Shown here one piece after another: positions 1 to 6,578 of a stretch of DNA of 14,756 nucleotides. The DNA is taken from NCBI GenBank assembly GCA_900768675.1, contig CAAGDT010000115.1, positions 1-14,756 on the forward strand, read 5' to 3'. The position numbers and the translations under genes are program-made. The notes under the pieces were generated by a model that saw nothing but the letters and a program-made list of their open reading frames with translations, searched no databases and was not told where the DNA came from. The stretch is from Oscillospiraceae bacterium (lineage in GTDB: Bacteria > Bacillota > Clostridia > Oscillospirales > Ruminococcaceae). The first letter of the stretch is position 1. The number at the start of each line of letters is the position of its first letter.

Positions 1-104
1 AGGGTGACGAGAAGCCGTCAGATGCTAGGAAACCGCATAACGGCTAGGCTTTGTGCCTGCCGTTATGTGGTTGACGACGCAGATGGCGGTTTATCGTCAG
101 CCTG
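1..104. other. Structured gene-free edge with overlapping hairpins
   Basis: No reading frame is supported here. Seen directly: a small hairpin (tgacg 5-9 with cgtca 16-20); a long stem (31-44 with 59-72, 14 pairs including one G-U) capped by aggc/gcct (46-49, 55-58); and a second stem, 69-77 with 94-102 (ggttgacga with tcgtcagcc). The last two share bases 69-72, so their full forms exclude each other. The 3' part (87-105) recurs exactly at 13467-13485. It lies just downstream of the PHP gene's stop on the minus strand, and no T-run follows on either strand, so it is not a classic terminator. It could be the 3' end of an RNA entering from outside the window, or a dispersed repeat. I did not recognise a known RNA family. 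Confidence 0.4.
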
Positions 105-956
105 CTATTTATCTGCGGTCTGTTTTGCTATTATCTTATTAACTGATTCCTCAGGAGTGAATTTGTAGCCGAGAGAAATAGCATAGTGATTGTAAAATCC
201 GTGGAAATCCGAGCCGCCGGTAGGCATAACGCCGTACTTTTCGCAGAGCTTCAACATTTCCGCCTCCTCCGCTTCGCTTGCGCTTTCGTGGTAAACCTCG
301 ATACCGTCGATTTTGCCGCCTGCGGCAAGCTCCTCGATAAGCTCAAAGCTGTTGTAAACCTTGGGGTGAGCGATAACCGCAATTCCGCCTGCGGAATGTA
401 TCAGCTCAAGGGCAAAGCGCACGTCGGGGTTATTTTCCGTTTCCGCCATTACCTCTTCTGCACAAAGACCTGTTTTCGCATTGAAAAGGGACTCGTAAAC
501 GTCGCCGTAAAGCTCGGTTGTGTAGCCGTAGTCCATGAGAGCGTGCATAATGTGGCACTTGTAGATTGCCTTTCCTCCTGCGGCGTAATGCAGTATGTTC
601 TCCAGAGCGATAGGGTACTGCTCCATAACCTTAAGCGCCATTTTCTTGCCTCTCTGCTTTCTCGCCTCGCAGGTACGCAGGCAAAGACCTTCAAGTCTGT
701 CCGGCTTCTTGGGCATATAGCAAAGGATATGCACCTTTCTTCCCCGCTGCTGGTCAACGGCGGAGATTTCAACGGCAGGAAGCACCTTTATACCGTATCT
801 CTGACCGAGAACAACCGCTCTTGAAGCGGAAGCAAGATTGTCGTGGTCGGTAATAGCGAGAACGTCAATGCGGTTTCTCTTTGCCTGAGCGATAACCTCT
901 TCAATTCCCAGCGAACCGTCCGACAGGGTAGTGTGACAATGTAAATCTGCTCTCAT
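105..956 (-). CDS. PHP-domain metal-dependent phosphoesterase (YciV/TrpH-like)
   Basis: A 283-aa cytoplasmic protein of the PHP phosphoesterase family, which hydrolyses phosphoester bonds in nucleotides or nucleic acids using a metal cluster. Characterised relatives (YciV/RNase AM) act as 5'-3' exoribonuclease or 3',5'-nucleotide bisphosphate phosphatase; the substrate here is inferred only at family level. Visible metal ligands: DLHCH (H6, H8), TDHD (D37, H38, D39), VEIS (E63), VHIL (H76), AHP (H197) and GSDFH (D250, H252), a complete set. Residues 80-185 are the helical insertion typical of this subfamily. The start has a good ribosome binding site (agaggtg, about 4 nt before ATG). The gene begins 38 bp downstream of the YesL-family gene on the same strand and is probably transcribed with it. 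No intrinsic terminator with a T-run is visible after its stop. Confidence 0.9.
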   Translation of the reverse strand: MRADLHCHTTLSDGSLGIEEVIAQAKRNRIDVLAITDHDNLASASRAVVLGQRYGIKVLPAVEISAVDQQRGRKVHILCYMPKKPDRLEGLCLRTCEARKQRGKKMALKVMEQYPIALENILHYAAGGKAIYKCHIMHALMDYGYTTELYGDVYESLFNAKTGLCAEEVMAETENNPDVRFALELIHSAGGIAVIAHPKVYNSFELIEELAAGGKIDGIEVYHESASEAEEAEMLKLCEKYGVMPTGGSDFHGFYNHYAISLGYKFTPEESVNKIIAKQTADK

Positions 957-994
957 AATACACCTCTTTTATCTGAAATGAAGCGGGTTGATGG

Positions 995-1852
995 TTATTT
1001 GATAACCTTTCCGCTCTTAATTTTTACTTTCTCCGTTTTTTGTGCAGTCTTCTTAGGCACGGAAATTTCGCTTGGCGCTTCAAAACCGCCTCTGTCCTCG
1101 AAAACCGCCTCCTCGGTGGTTTCGTAACGGGCATATTCCGGGTTCTTCTCGCCTCTTGCCTCATAATAGGGGTCAATAATGTGCTTCTGAATTACGGGAT
1201 AGGCGCAGAAGGTATTTATAAAGCATATCCACGCCGCAGGAAGCAAGGGAAGCAGAAGGGTTGTATAGGGGAATCCCAGTACCATAAGGAAAATAAGTAG
1301 CCCATCCGCTATAAGGGCGGTAAAGCTTCTTTTCATTCCTACAATCATAAGAATTACGGAATTCTTTATAATCTGCGGCAGCTTAAGCTTAAGTGCTACT
1401 ATCTGCGGGTATATGTAGAAATGCATCATGCACAGAATAAAGCACATAGCAAGGGAAAGTGCAAGCATTATCTTGTCGTTCAGCGGCCCGTCGTTCATAA
1501 GAGAAGCAAAGTAGTAATTTGCGTTGTAAAGTATTATTGCAATAAAGGCAATATCCACAATTCCCACAATAAGGGACTGCTTAAAGTTCTTCTTGAAGGC
1601 GTCCCAGAACTCGTGGAAAACGAAAATCGGCTCGCCTATTACGAACTTTCGCATTACCTGCGTTACTGCCGCTGTTGCGGGGCCTAAGGTTACTACCGGC
1701 AGGCAGAAGAGTATATATATAAGGTTTATCTGGAAAAATTTCCAGAACTTATCTCCGAATATCTCCCAGAACAGGAAGAAGGGCTTCTTGCGGGGACCGC
1801 CTTTCTGAACTCCGCTTCCCGCCTTACCGTAATTGAACAAGTGAAATGCCAT
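995..1852 (-). CDS. YesL-family (DUF624) integral membrane protein
   Basis: A 285-aa membrane protein of the YesL/DUF624 family. The family is common in Firmicutes, often near carbohydrate uptake genes, but has no established biochemical role. I chose the ATG at 1850-1852: it follows aaagga at a 7-nt gap, whereas an in-frame ATG 12 codons upstream has no such site. About five hydrophobic segments are visible (residues near 40-62, 93-113, 128-150, 177-195, 199-219). The first carries the family-typical pattern of a Pro-Val-Val turn followed by LGPATAA. After the last segment comes a charged cytoplasmic tail of about 60 residues, first acidic then Lys-rich, longer than in usual YesL proteins (about 210 aa). 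Here the neighbour is a PHP phosphoesterase rather than sugar transport genes, so no sugar role is implied by context. Confidence 0.82.
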   Translation of the reverse strand: MAFHLFNYGKAGSGVQKGGPRKKPFFLFWEIFGDKFWKFFQINLIYILFCLPVVTLGPATAAVTQVMRKFVIGEPIFVFHEFWDAFKKNFKQSLIVGIVDIAFIAIILYNANYYFASLMNDGPLNDKIMLALSLAMCFILCMMHFYIYPQIVALKLKLPQIIKNSVILMIVGMKRSFTALIADGLLIFLMVLGFPYTTLLLPLLPAAWICFINTFCAYPVIQKHIIDPYYEARGEKNPEYARYETTEEAVFEDRGGFEAPSEISVPKKTAQKTEKVKIKSGKVIK

Positions 1853-1914
1853 AGAAAATCCTTTCGAGAACAAAAACTGCCTGCACAAAAAGGCAGAGAA
1901 AAATTAACATTTAT

Positions 1915-1943
1915 ATTATACTACTTTTATATGTATTTTGCAA
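1915..1943 (-). promoter_or_regulatory. SigA-type promoter for the YesL-PHP unit
   Basis: On the minus strand, -35 TTGCAA (1938-1943) and -10 TATAAT (1915-1920) are separated by 17 bp. This lies about 60 nt upstream of the chosen YesL-family start. A small hairpin in the leader (ctgcc/ggcag, 1878-1896, followed by Ts on the minus strand) could be a weak attenuator, but its stem has only 5 pairs. Confidence 0.75.
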
Positions 1944-2030
1944 GTGTTTTTTGCGTGAAAACGACAGCTTGTGCCATTTTCCGCAATTTTCCTGTGCCGA
2001 AACACAATATTTCCGCCATTTAATTACATA

Positions 2031-2059
2031 TTGACAGAAGGAACGGATTGTGGTATAGT
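2031..2059 (+). promoter_or_regulatory. SigA-type promoter for the uvrC operon
   Basis: Consensus -35 TTGACA (2031-2036), a 17-bp spacer, and -10 TATAGT (2054-2059) with an extended-10 TG at 2051-2052. It lies about 40 nt upstream of the uvrC ATG and is the only strong promoter seen before the five-gene operon. The space between the two divergent promoters (1944-2030) is AT-rich and holds no ORF or clear operator. Confidence 0.85.
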
Positions 2060-2100
2060 TATTCTGTAATGTTATACTCAGCGCTGAAAGGTCGTCTGTA

Positions 2101-3924
2101 ATGTTTGAAAGGCTTGAATTTCTGAGGGATAAGGCTAACCGCCTGCCTATGCGCCCCGGCGTTTATATAATGAAGGACAAGGGCGGGAAGATTATCTATA
2201 TAGGCAAGGCGAAGCTGCTTAAAAACAGGGTTACCTCCTATTTCCGTGCAGTTGAAAACCACAATCCCAAAACCTACAAGCTTGTTTCCCTTATAAACGA
2301 TTTCGAGTTTATTGTAACAGACTCCGAGCTGGACGCACTTGTGCTTGAAGCAAGCCTTATTAAGCTCCACACGCCGAAGTACAACATTCTTTTAAAGGAC
2401 GACAAGGGCTTCAGCTATATCCGCATAACAGGCGGCGAGTACCCTAAAATAACCCATTCCTTCCGCAACGACGACAAAAATTCTACCTATATCGGGCCTT
2501 ATACAAGCGGCTATACCGTTAAGCAGACCATTGAGGAATGTAACAGGATTTTTATGCTGCCCGTCTGCCACAAGGAGTTTCCGAGAGATTTTCTGAAGGA
2601 GCGACCCTGCCTTAACTACCATATAAAACGCTGTATGGGAGTTTGTAGGGGCTGCATTTCCGCCGAGGAATACAGAGAAATCGTAAATCAGGCGGTTGAC
2701 TTTATCAAAAACGGCAGCCGTGACAGCGTTGAACAGCTTACGGCGGAGATGAACGAAGCGGCGGAAAACCTTGAATTTGAAAAGGCGGCTAAGCTCCGTG
2801 ACAGGATTGCCGCAATAGAGCGCTCGGCGAAAACCCAGTCAATTCAGGCGGGAAAAAGCATCAGCTGCGATATTTTCGCAGTTTCCCGCAACAACGGGCT
2901 TATAAGCGCCGCAGCAGTAAACTACCGCAACGGAAAGCTTATCGACAAGGAAAACTACTTTCTCGGCGACGAGGACGATGAAGCCGCACTTCGCACCGAG
3001 TTCCTTACAAGATATTACGAAAACGGCAGAGAAATTCCGAAGCTTATACTTCTTGACGAGGAATGTGAGGACAGGGAGCTTTTAGAGGAATATTTCCGCA
3101 GCATTTCTGGACACAAGGTTGAAATAACCGTTCCGAAAAGGGGCGAAAACCTTGTGCTTACTACCCTTGCAAAAAGCAACGCAGACGAGTATCTTTCAAT
3201 CCGTGTGGGCAGGACAGGCAGAGAAATCGCAGCTTTGCAGGACTTGGCAAAGCTTTTGGGACTGCCTAAGCCGCCGGAAATCATAGAAAGCTACGATATT
3301 TCAAATATGGGTGAGCAGACCCGTGTTGCGGGTATGATAACCTACAAGAACGGCAGACCCTACAAGGCGGGCTACCGCAGATTCAATATAAAGGACGTTG
3401 TGGGCGTTGACGACTACGGCTGTATGCAGGAGATTATCCGCCGCCGATTCAACCGCTATCTTGAAGGCAGCGAGGGCTTCGACTACCTGCCCGACCTTAT
3501 TCTTCTTGACGGAGGAAAGGGACACGTCAATGCAGTAAAACAGGTGCTTGACGAGCTTAATATAAAGGTAAGCCTTTTCGGACTTGTAAAGGACGAGAAG
3601 CACCGCACAAAGGCGATTGCCGACAGCGGCGGGGAGATACAGGTTAATGCAAACAAGGCGCTTTTCAAGCTTCTTACCGAGATACAGGACGAAGTACACC
3701 GCTTTTCAATCGACTATCAGCGCAAAAAGCACAAGCAGTCCCAGTACGAGCTGGAGCTTACAAAGGTTAAGGGCATCGGCGAAGCCAAGGCGCTGGCACT
3801 GCTGAAAAAATACAGGACAAAGCAGAATATAAAGGCGGCTTCTGTTGAAGAGCTTATGGAAACGGCGAAAATAAACCGTAAAACCGCCGAAAATCTATAT
3901 ATATACATTCAGGAGATATTTTAA
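2101..3924 (+). CDS. uvrC: Excinuclease ABC subunit C
   Basis: UvrC (607 aa, normal length) makes the 3' and 5' incisions around bulky DNA lesions after recruitment by UvrB in nucleotide excision repair. Domains in order: GIY-YIG nuclease (about 16-95; GVY at 20-22, YIGKAK at 33-38) for the 3' cut; a four-Cys cluster (C156, C170, C178, C182) whose last three match the CX7CX3C spacing of the iron-sulfur site reported in UvrC; a UVR/UvrB-binding helix pair (about 211-245); an RNase H-like endonuclease with D399, D437/D438, D470 and H533 for the 5' cut; and tandem helix-hairpin-helix DNA binding from about 550. The ribosome binding site is modest (aaagg, 9 nt before ATG). It is the first gene of the operon, and its TAA overlaps the rsmD ATG by one base. 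Confidence 0.98.
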   Translation: MFERLEFLRDKANRLPMRPGVYIMKDKGGKIIYIGKAKLLKNRVTSYFRAVENHNPKTYKLVSLINDFEFIVTDSELDALVLEASLIKLHTPKYNILLKDDKGFSYIRITGGEYPKITHSFRNDDKNSTYIGPYTSGYTVKQTIEECNRIFMLPVCHKEFPRDFLKERPCLNYHIKRCMGVCRGCISAEEYREIVNQAVDFIKNGSRDSVEQLTAEMNEAAENLEFEKAAKLRDRIAAIERSAKTQSIQAGKSISCDIFAVSRNNGLISAAAVNYRNGKLIDKENYFLGDEDDEAALRTEFLTRYYENGREIPKLILLDEECEDRELLEEYFRSISGHKVEITVPKRGENLVLTTLAKSNADEYLSIRVGRTGREIAALQDLAKLLGLPKPPEIIESYDISNMGEQTRVAGMITYKNGRPYKAGYRRFNIKDVVGVDDYGCMQEIIRRRFNRYLEGSEGFDYLPDLILLDGGKGHVNAVKQVLDELNIKVSLFGLVKDEKHRTKAIADSGGEIQVNANKALFKLLTEIQDEVHRFSIDYQRKKHKQSQYELELTKVKGIGEAKALALLKKYRTKQNIKAASVEELMETAKINRKTAENLYIYIQEIF

Positions 3925-4511
3925 TGAGAGTAATTACAGGAACGGCAAGGGGAATGAGGCTTAAAACCCTTGAAGGCACGGAAATTGTCCGCCCCACCGC
4001 CGAGGTTGTAAAGGAGGCTATGTTCAGCATAGTCCAGTTTGATATTGAGGACGCTGTTGTGCTCGACCTTTTTGCAGGCTCGGGACAGCTTGGTATTGAA
4101 GCGCTGAGCCGAGGAGCTGCAAAGGCTTATTTTGTGGACAGCAATCCTGCTTCAATTGCGGTTATAAGAGAAAACCTGAAGCACACAAAATTAGAGGACA
4201 GAGCGGTTGTGTCAAATATGCCCAACTCGGCGTTTTTGCGTACTGCACCCGAAAAATTCGATATAGCATTCTTAGATCCGCCCTACAGGAAAAAGCTTAT
4301 CCAGCGCTCCTTGCCCGCTTTGGCGGAGATTATGAGCGATAACGGAATTATCGTCTGTGAGCATGAGATTGAAACCTCTATGCCGGAGATTATCGGCGGG
4401 GAGGAAGGCGAAATTCCCGAAAAGGGCTTTTTCCTGCACAAAAAATATAACTACGGAAAAATCGCTCTCTCGGTTTACCGCAGAAAAACCGAGGAGGACG
4501 AGGAGTTATGA
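3924..4511 (+). CDS. rsmD: 16S rRNA (guanine966-N2)-methyltransferase RsmD
   Basis: RsmD (195 aa, usual size about 185-200) transfers a methyl group from S-adenosylmethionine to N2 of G966 of 16S rRNA during 30S assembly. Seen: the conserved N-terminus with RVITG and RGMRL; the RPT motif at 23-25; the SAM-binding loop DLFAGSG (48-54) followed by GIEALSRGA; and the catalytic DPPY (118-121) typical of N2/N6 amino methyltransferases. The start overlaps the uvrC stop by 1 nt (TAATG) with aggag 8 nt upstream, indicating translational coupling. Its TGA overlaps the coaD ATG by 4 nt (ATGA). The rsmD-coaD pair is a common conserved pair in bacteria, which supports both calls. The acidic C-terminus (Glu/Asp repeats) is due in part to the GAG-rich sequence that doubles as the coaD ribosome binding site. 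Confidence 0.97.
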   Translation: MRVITGTARGMRLKTLEGTEIVRPTAEVVKEAMFSIVQFDIEDAVVLDLFAGSGQLGIEALSRGAAKAYFVDSNPASIAVIRENLKHTKLEDRAVVSNMPNSAFLRTAPEKFDIAFLDPPYRKKLIQRSLPALAEIMSDNGIIVCEHEIETSMPEIIGGEEGEIPEKGFFLHKKYNYGKIALSVYRRKTEEDEEL

Positions 4512-4999
4512 AAAAGGCAATTTACCCCGGAAGCTTCGACCCTGTTACAAACGGACATCTTGAAATAATCCGCAGAGCGGCGGGGCTTTTCGACAAGCTT
4601 GTGGTGCTGGTTTCCGTAAATCCGGATAAGCACTCCAGCTTTTCGGGCGAGGAAAGAGCGAACCTGCTACGTCGGGTCTGCTACGATATTCCAAATGTTG
4701 AGATAGACCTTTTCGATGGGCTTTTAGTGGATTATTTCAGGGAGCATAACTGCGATATAATCGTAAAAGGGCTTCGGGCTATGTCGGACTTTGAATACGA
4801 GTTCCAGATGGCGCACGTCAACAAGCACCTCTGCCCCAAGGCGGAGACAATATTCCTCTGCGCCGACAGCCAGAGTACCTACCTGTCATCAAGTATGGTA
4901 AAGCAGATTGCTGCATTCGGCGGCGATATAAGCGCCTTTGTGCCGAAAGCAATTGTGGACGATATAGTAAAAAGACTTGATAAAACAAAGCAGAATTAA
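4508..4999 (+). CDS. coaD: Phosphopantetheine adenylyltransferase
   Basis: CoaD (163 aa, standard length) joins ATP and 4'-phosphopantetheine to give dephospho-CoA, the penultimate step of coenzyme A synthesis, in the cytoplasm as a hexamer. Motifs: PGSFDP (7-12) with T14-N15-G16-H17, the nucleotidyltransferase TxGH motif; KGLRAMSDFEYE beginning at K87, which contacts phosphopantetheine and ATP; and LSSSMVK (126-132), the family's ISSTxVR-like motif. The start lies inside the end of rsmD with a GAGGACGAGGAG purine stretch just upstream, so translation is probably coupled. A 26-nt gap leads to the next operon gene. Confidence 0.98.
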   Translation: MKKAIYPGSFDPVTNGHLEIIRRAAGLFDKLVVLVSVNPDKHSSFSGEERANLLRRVCYDIPNVEIDLFDGLLVDYFREHNCDIIVKGLRAMSDFEYEFQMAHVNKHLCPKAETIFLCADSQSTYLSSSMVKQIAAFGGDISAFVPKAIVDDIVKRLDKTKQN

Positions 5000-5025
5000 G
5001 CTGAAATAGCAGAAAGGAAATTGAA

Positions 5026-5478
5026 ATGAGTATTGATGAAATTCTTGAAATGATGGACGATATGCTTGACAAGGCGGTAAACGTGCCCTTTTCAAACAAG
5101 AAGTCACTTATCGAGGTTGAGAAAATGAGAGGGCTTATAGACGAAATCCGCCTTAATATGCCCAGAGAAATCAAGCAGGCAAGAGACCTTGTAAACGACA
5201 GAAAAACCATACTTAACGACGCAAAGAACGAGGCTGCCGCAATACTTAACAAGGCGGAGCAGAGAGCAGCCGCCCTTATTTCCCAGCAGGAAATCGTGCG
5301 GCAGGCAACAGCAAAGGCAAACGAAATTAACGCAGCCGCCCAGTCACAGACCAAGGAGCTGCGGGATATGACCAACAAGTACGTTGACAATATGCTCACA
5401 AAGGTCGAGGAGCTGCTTACCAACGACATTATGGACGTTAAGAAGGCGAGAAGCGCCCTTAAGAACACCATAAGATAA
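5026..5478 (+). CDS. coaD-linked coiled-coil protein (ATPase/DivIVA-like, function unknown)
   Basis: A 150-aa soluble protein with no transmembrane segment. From about residue 45 to the end it is a nearly continuous Ala/Glu/Lys/Gln-rich amphipathic helix, expected to form a coiled coil. It resembles the conserved clostridial protein found directly after coaD, which is variously auto-annotated as ATPase, V-type ATPase subunit H/E-like or DivIVA-like. The family signature visible is an N-terminal helix, a VNVPFSNK turn (18-25), a IDEIRLNMPREIKQA segment (38-52), then repeated A-xx-A-xxxA heptads. No nucleotide-binding P-loop is present, so 'ATPase' reflects similarity to stalk helices and not an enzyme. 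A good ribosome binding site (agaaagga) sits 8 nt before ATG. Its place between coaD and a SIMPL-domain gene suggests co-expression, but the role is unknown. Confidence 0.8.
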   Translation: MSIDEILEMMDDMLDKAVNVPFSNKKSLIEVEKMRGLIDEIRLNMPREIKQARDLVNDRKTILNDAKNEAAAILNKAEQRAAALISQQEIVRQATAKANEINAAAQSQTKELRDMTNKYVDNMLTKVEELLTNDIMDVKKARSALKNTIR

Positions 5479-5487
5479 GGAACGAAA

Positions 5488-6141
5488 ATGAACAGAAGTA
5501 TTACAGTTACGGGAACTGCCACAATAAAGGCAAAGCCCGACAGCACACGGTTTGAATTTACCCTTTCGGGCAGGCAGGAAAGCTGCGCCGCCGCATTTTC
5601 CGAGGCGGAGGAAAAGAGCAGTAATGCCAGAAAAGGAGTAACAGCGGCAGGCTTCAGCGAGGACAGCCTTAAAACCGCCTCCTTTTCCGTTGAGCCGGAA
5701 TACGAGAACGGAAGAGACCCGAAAACAGGGGTTTTCATAAACAAGCTTGTGGGCTACAAGTACTCCCACACGCTTTTTGTCGAGTACAAGCTTGATAATA
5801 ACCTTACGGGGGCATTAGCTGACGCTCTCGGGGCTTCAGGCGCTGAGCCACAGTCCATTCGCATAAGCTTTTTCGCCGAAAACAAAGACCAGCTTTCCGA
5901 CAGGCTTGTTGAGGAGGCGGTCAAGGACGCAACACGAAAGGCTATGGTTATCGCCGCCGCTTCGGGCGCCCAGCTTGGGGAGATAATGGAGATACGCTAT
6001 CACTCGGCGGAAAAGGGAGAACGCTTTACTTCGGGCGGGGCTGTAAATCTGCAGGAAACCCGCTGCTTTACAAATATCAGATTTGTACCTGATGATATAA
6101 CCGAAACTGACACCGTTACCGTAACGTGGGCTTTGTTCTGA
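5488..6141 (+). CDS. SIMPL-domain (DUF541) protein, cytoplasmic form
   Basis: A 217-aa protein matching the SIMPL/DUF541 fold (named for a protein interacting with a mammalian pelle-like kinase; the Brucella member BP26 forms ring oligomers; the bacterial role is unclear). The domain begins at once: ITVTGTATIKAKPD at residues 5-18 is the canonical first strand with its PD motif. It continues with the ETALKTASFSVEPEYE-like central strand region (about 60-75) and an NIRF strand near 190. There is no signal peptide, lipobox or membrane anchor, unlike many Gram-negative members, so it should be cytoplasmic. It starts 9 nt after the coiled-coil gene with aagga upstream and is the last gene of the operon. 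Its final 26 nt overlap a probable small gene on the opposite strand. Confidence 0.88.
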   Translation: MNRSITVTGTATIKAKPDSTRFEFTLSGRQESCAAAFSEAEEKSSNARKGVTAAGFSEDSLKTASFSVEPEYENGRDPKTGVFINKLVGYKYSHTLFVEYKLDNNLTGALADALGASGAEPQSIRISFFAENKDQLSDRLVEEAVKDATRKAMVIAAASGAQLGEIMEIRYHSAEKGERFTSGGAVNLQETRCFTNIRFVPDDITETDTVTVTWALF

Positions 6142-6253
6142 GCGCCTGCTTTCTGCGCTTTATAAGCTTCCCTGCCTGTTCAAGCAGACTGCCGGCAAAG
6201 AACACCGCCGTTGTCCAGCCGGTCATAATAAGAAGAATTACAATTGTTTCCAT
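6116..6253 (-). CDS. Probable 45-aa single-pass membrane protein
   Basis: Reading the minus strand from the ATG at 6251-6253 gives 45 residues: a hydrophobic N-terminal helix (about residues 3-24, beginning ETIVILLIM), then a Gln/Lys/Arg-rich cationic tail (KRRK at 32-35), stop TAA at 6122-6124 read in frame to 6116. A ribosome binding site (aaagga) lies about 8 nt upstream. Codon choice (CTT, AAG, GGC, CAG) resembles that of neighbours. It has a TATAAT box about 70 nt upstream but a poor -35. The 3' end overlaps the convergent SIMPL gene by 26 nt. Orientation (N-out, C-in) follows from the positive-inside rule. I do not recognise a family; it could be a regulatory small membrane protein, a toxin-like peptide, or a chance ORF. 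Confidence 0.45.
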   Translation of the reverse strand: METIVILLIMTGWTTAVFFAGSLLEQAGKLIKRRKQALRTKPTLR

Positions 6254-6323
6254 AGCTTTTGTCCTTTCCGCAGCAGGTGCTGCAACGAGTTTTATTTCAG
6301 CGTTTCTTTATCGCTGCAACTGC

Positions 6324-6345
6324 ATTATACCGTACTTTCTGTACG
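6324..6345 (-). promoter_or_regulatory. TATAAT box with palindrome in the spacer position
   Basis: On the minus strand a perfect -10 TATAAT (6324-6329) is immediately preceded by the inverted repeat cgtac-N5-gtacg (6331-6345), filling the place where RNA polymerase spacer DNA would lie. The -35 position has no good match to TTGACA at 16-19 bp spacing. Such a layout fits a repressor or activator site on a weak promoter, but it could be chance. It would drive the 45-aa protein; the leader also has gcagc/gctgc (6270-6283) just before the ribosome binding site. Confidence 0.3.
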
Positions 6346-6392
6346 ATAAACAGGACAGAATGACAAAAAGAGGGAAATTTCCGGAAAAAATG

Positions 6393-6447
6393 AAAACTGC
6401 CGTTATTGAGTATGCGCATAATCCTCAATTTATCGGCAGTTTTTTAT
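6393..6447. terminator. Long terminator-like hairpin after the uvrC operon
   Basis: Stem aaaactgccg (6393-6402) with cggcagtttt (6434-6443), 10 pairs, followed by more Ts on the plus strand. An inner stem attgag/ctcaat and a tatgc/gcata core extend it. The A-run at 6385-6390 would give a T-run for the minus strand too, so it may act both ways. It separates the five-gene operon from the next plus-strand promoter. It sits about 250 nt past the SIMPL stop, beyond the small minus-strand gene. The remaining DNA of 6142-6578 holds only these elements and a chance ORF. Confidence 0.65.
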
Positions 6448-6475
6448 ATATTTATAACAAATTTCATAAAAGATA

Positions 6476-6504
6476 TTGATTTTTTAAAATCGGTGTGCTA
6501 TATT
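6476..6504 (+). promoter_or_regulatory. Promoter for the HExxH protein gene
   Basis: -35 TTGATT (6476-6481), 17-bp spacer, -10 TATATT (6499-6504) with an extended-10 TGc just before. A hairpin in the leader (gttact 6513-6518 with agtaac 6535-6540, inner tgtc/gaca) lies between promoter and the strong ribosome binding site. Confidence 0.7.
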
Positions 6505-6578
6505 TATGGTAGGTTACTATTGTCTTCTGACAGCAGTAACGGATTTGTGCTTTGTATTTTAACCAAGGAGGGATATGA

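Noticed and set aside
1..104. RNase P, tmRNA, SRP RNA or a known riboswitch
   Set aside because: I looked for the conserved sequence signatures of these RNAs and found none; the region is only described as structured.
186..824. 212-codon plus-strand ORF opposite the PHP gene
   Set aside because: It is antisense to a gene with all PHP metal-binding motifs; no ribosome binding site and no recognisable domain.
1878..1896. Attenuator in the YesL leader
   Set aside because: Stem of only 5 pairs with a 9-10-nt loop; too weak to call as a separate feature.
4818..5744. 308-codon minus-strand ORF spanning coaD to SIMPL
   Set aside because: Antisense to three well-supported operon genes; Ser/Leu-rich translation typical of a mirror frame of Glu/Lys-rich genes.
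6126..6479. 117-codon plus-strand ORF after the SIMPL gene
   Set aside because: It begins inside the SIMPL gene without a ribosome binding site, runs through the hairpin at 6393-6443, and has no coherent domain; the minus-strand 45-aa frame explains the region better.
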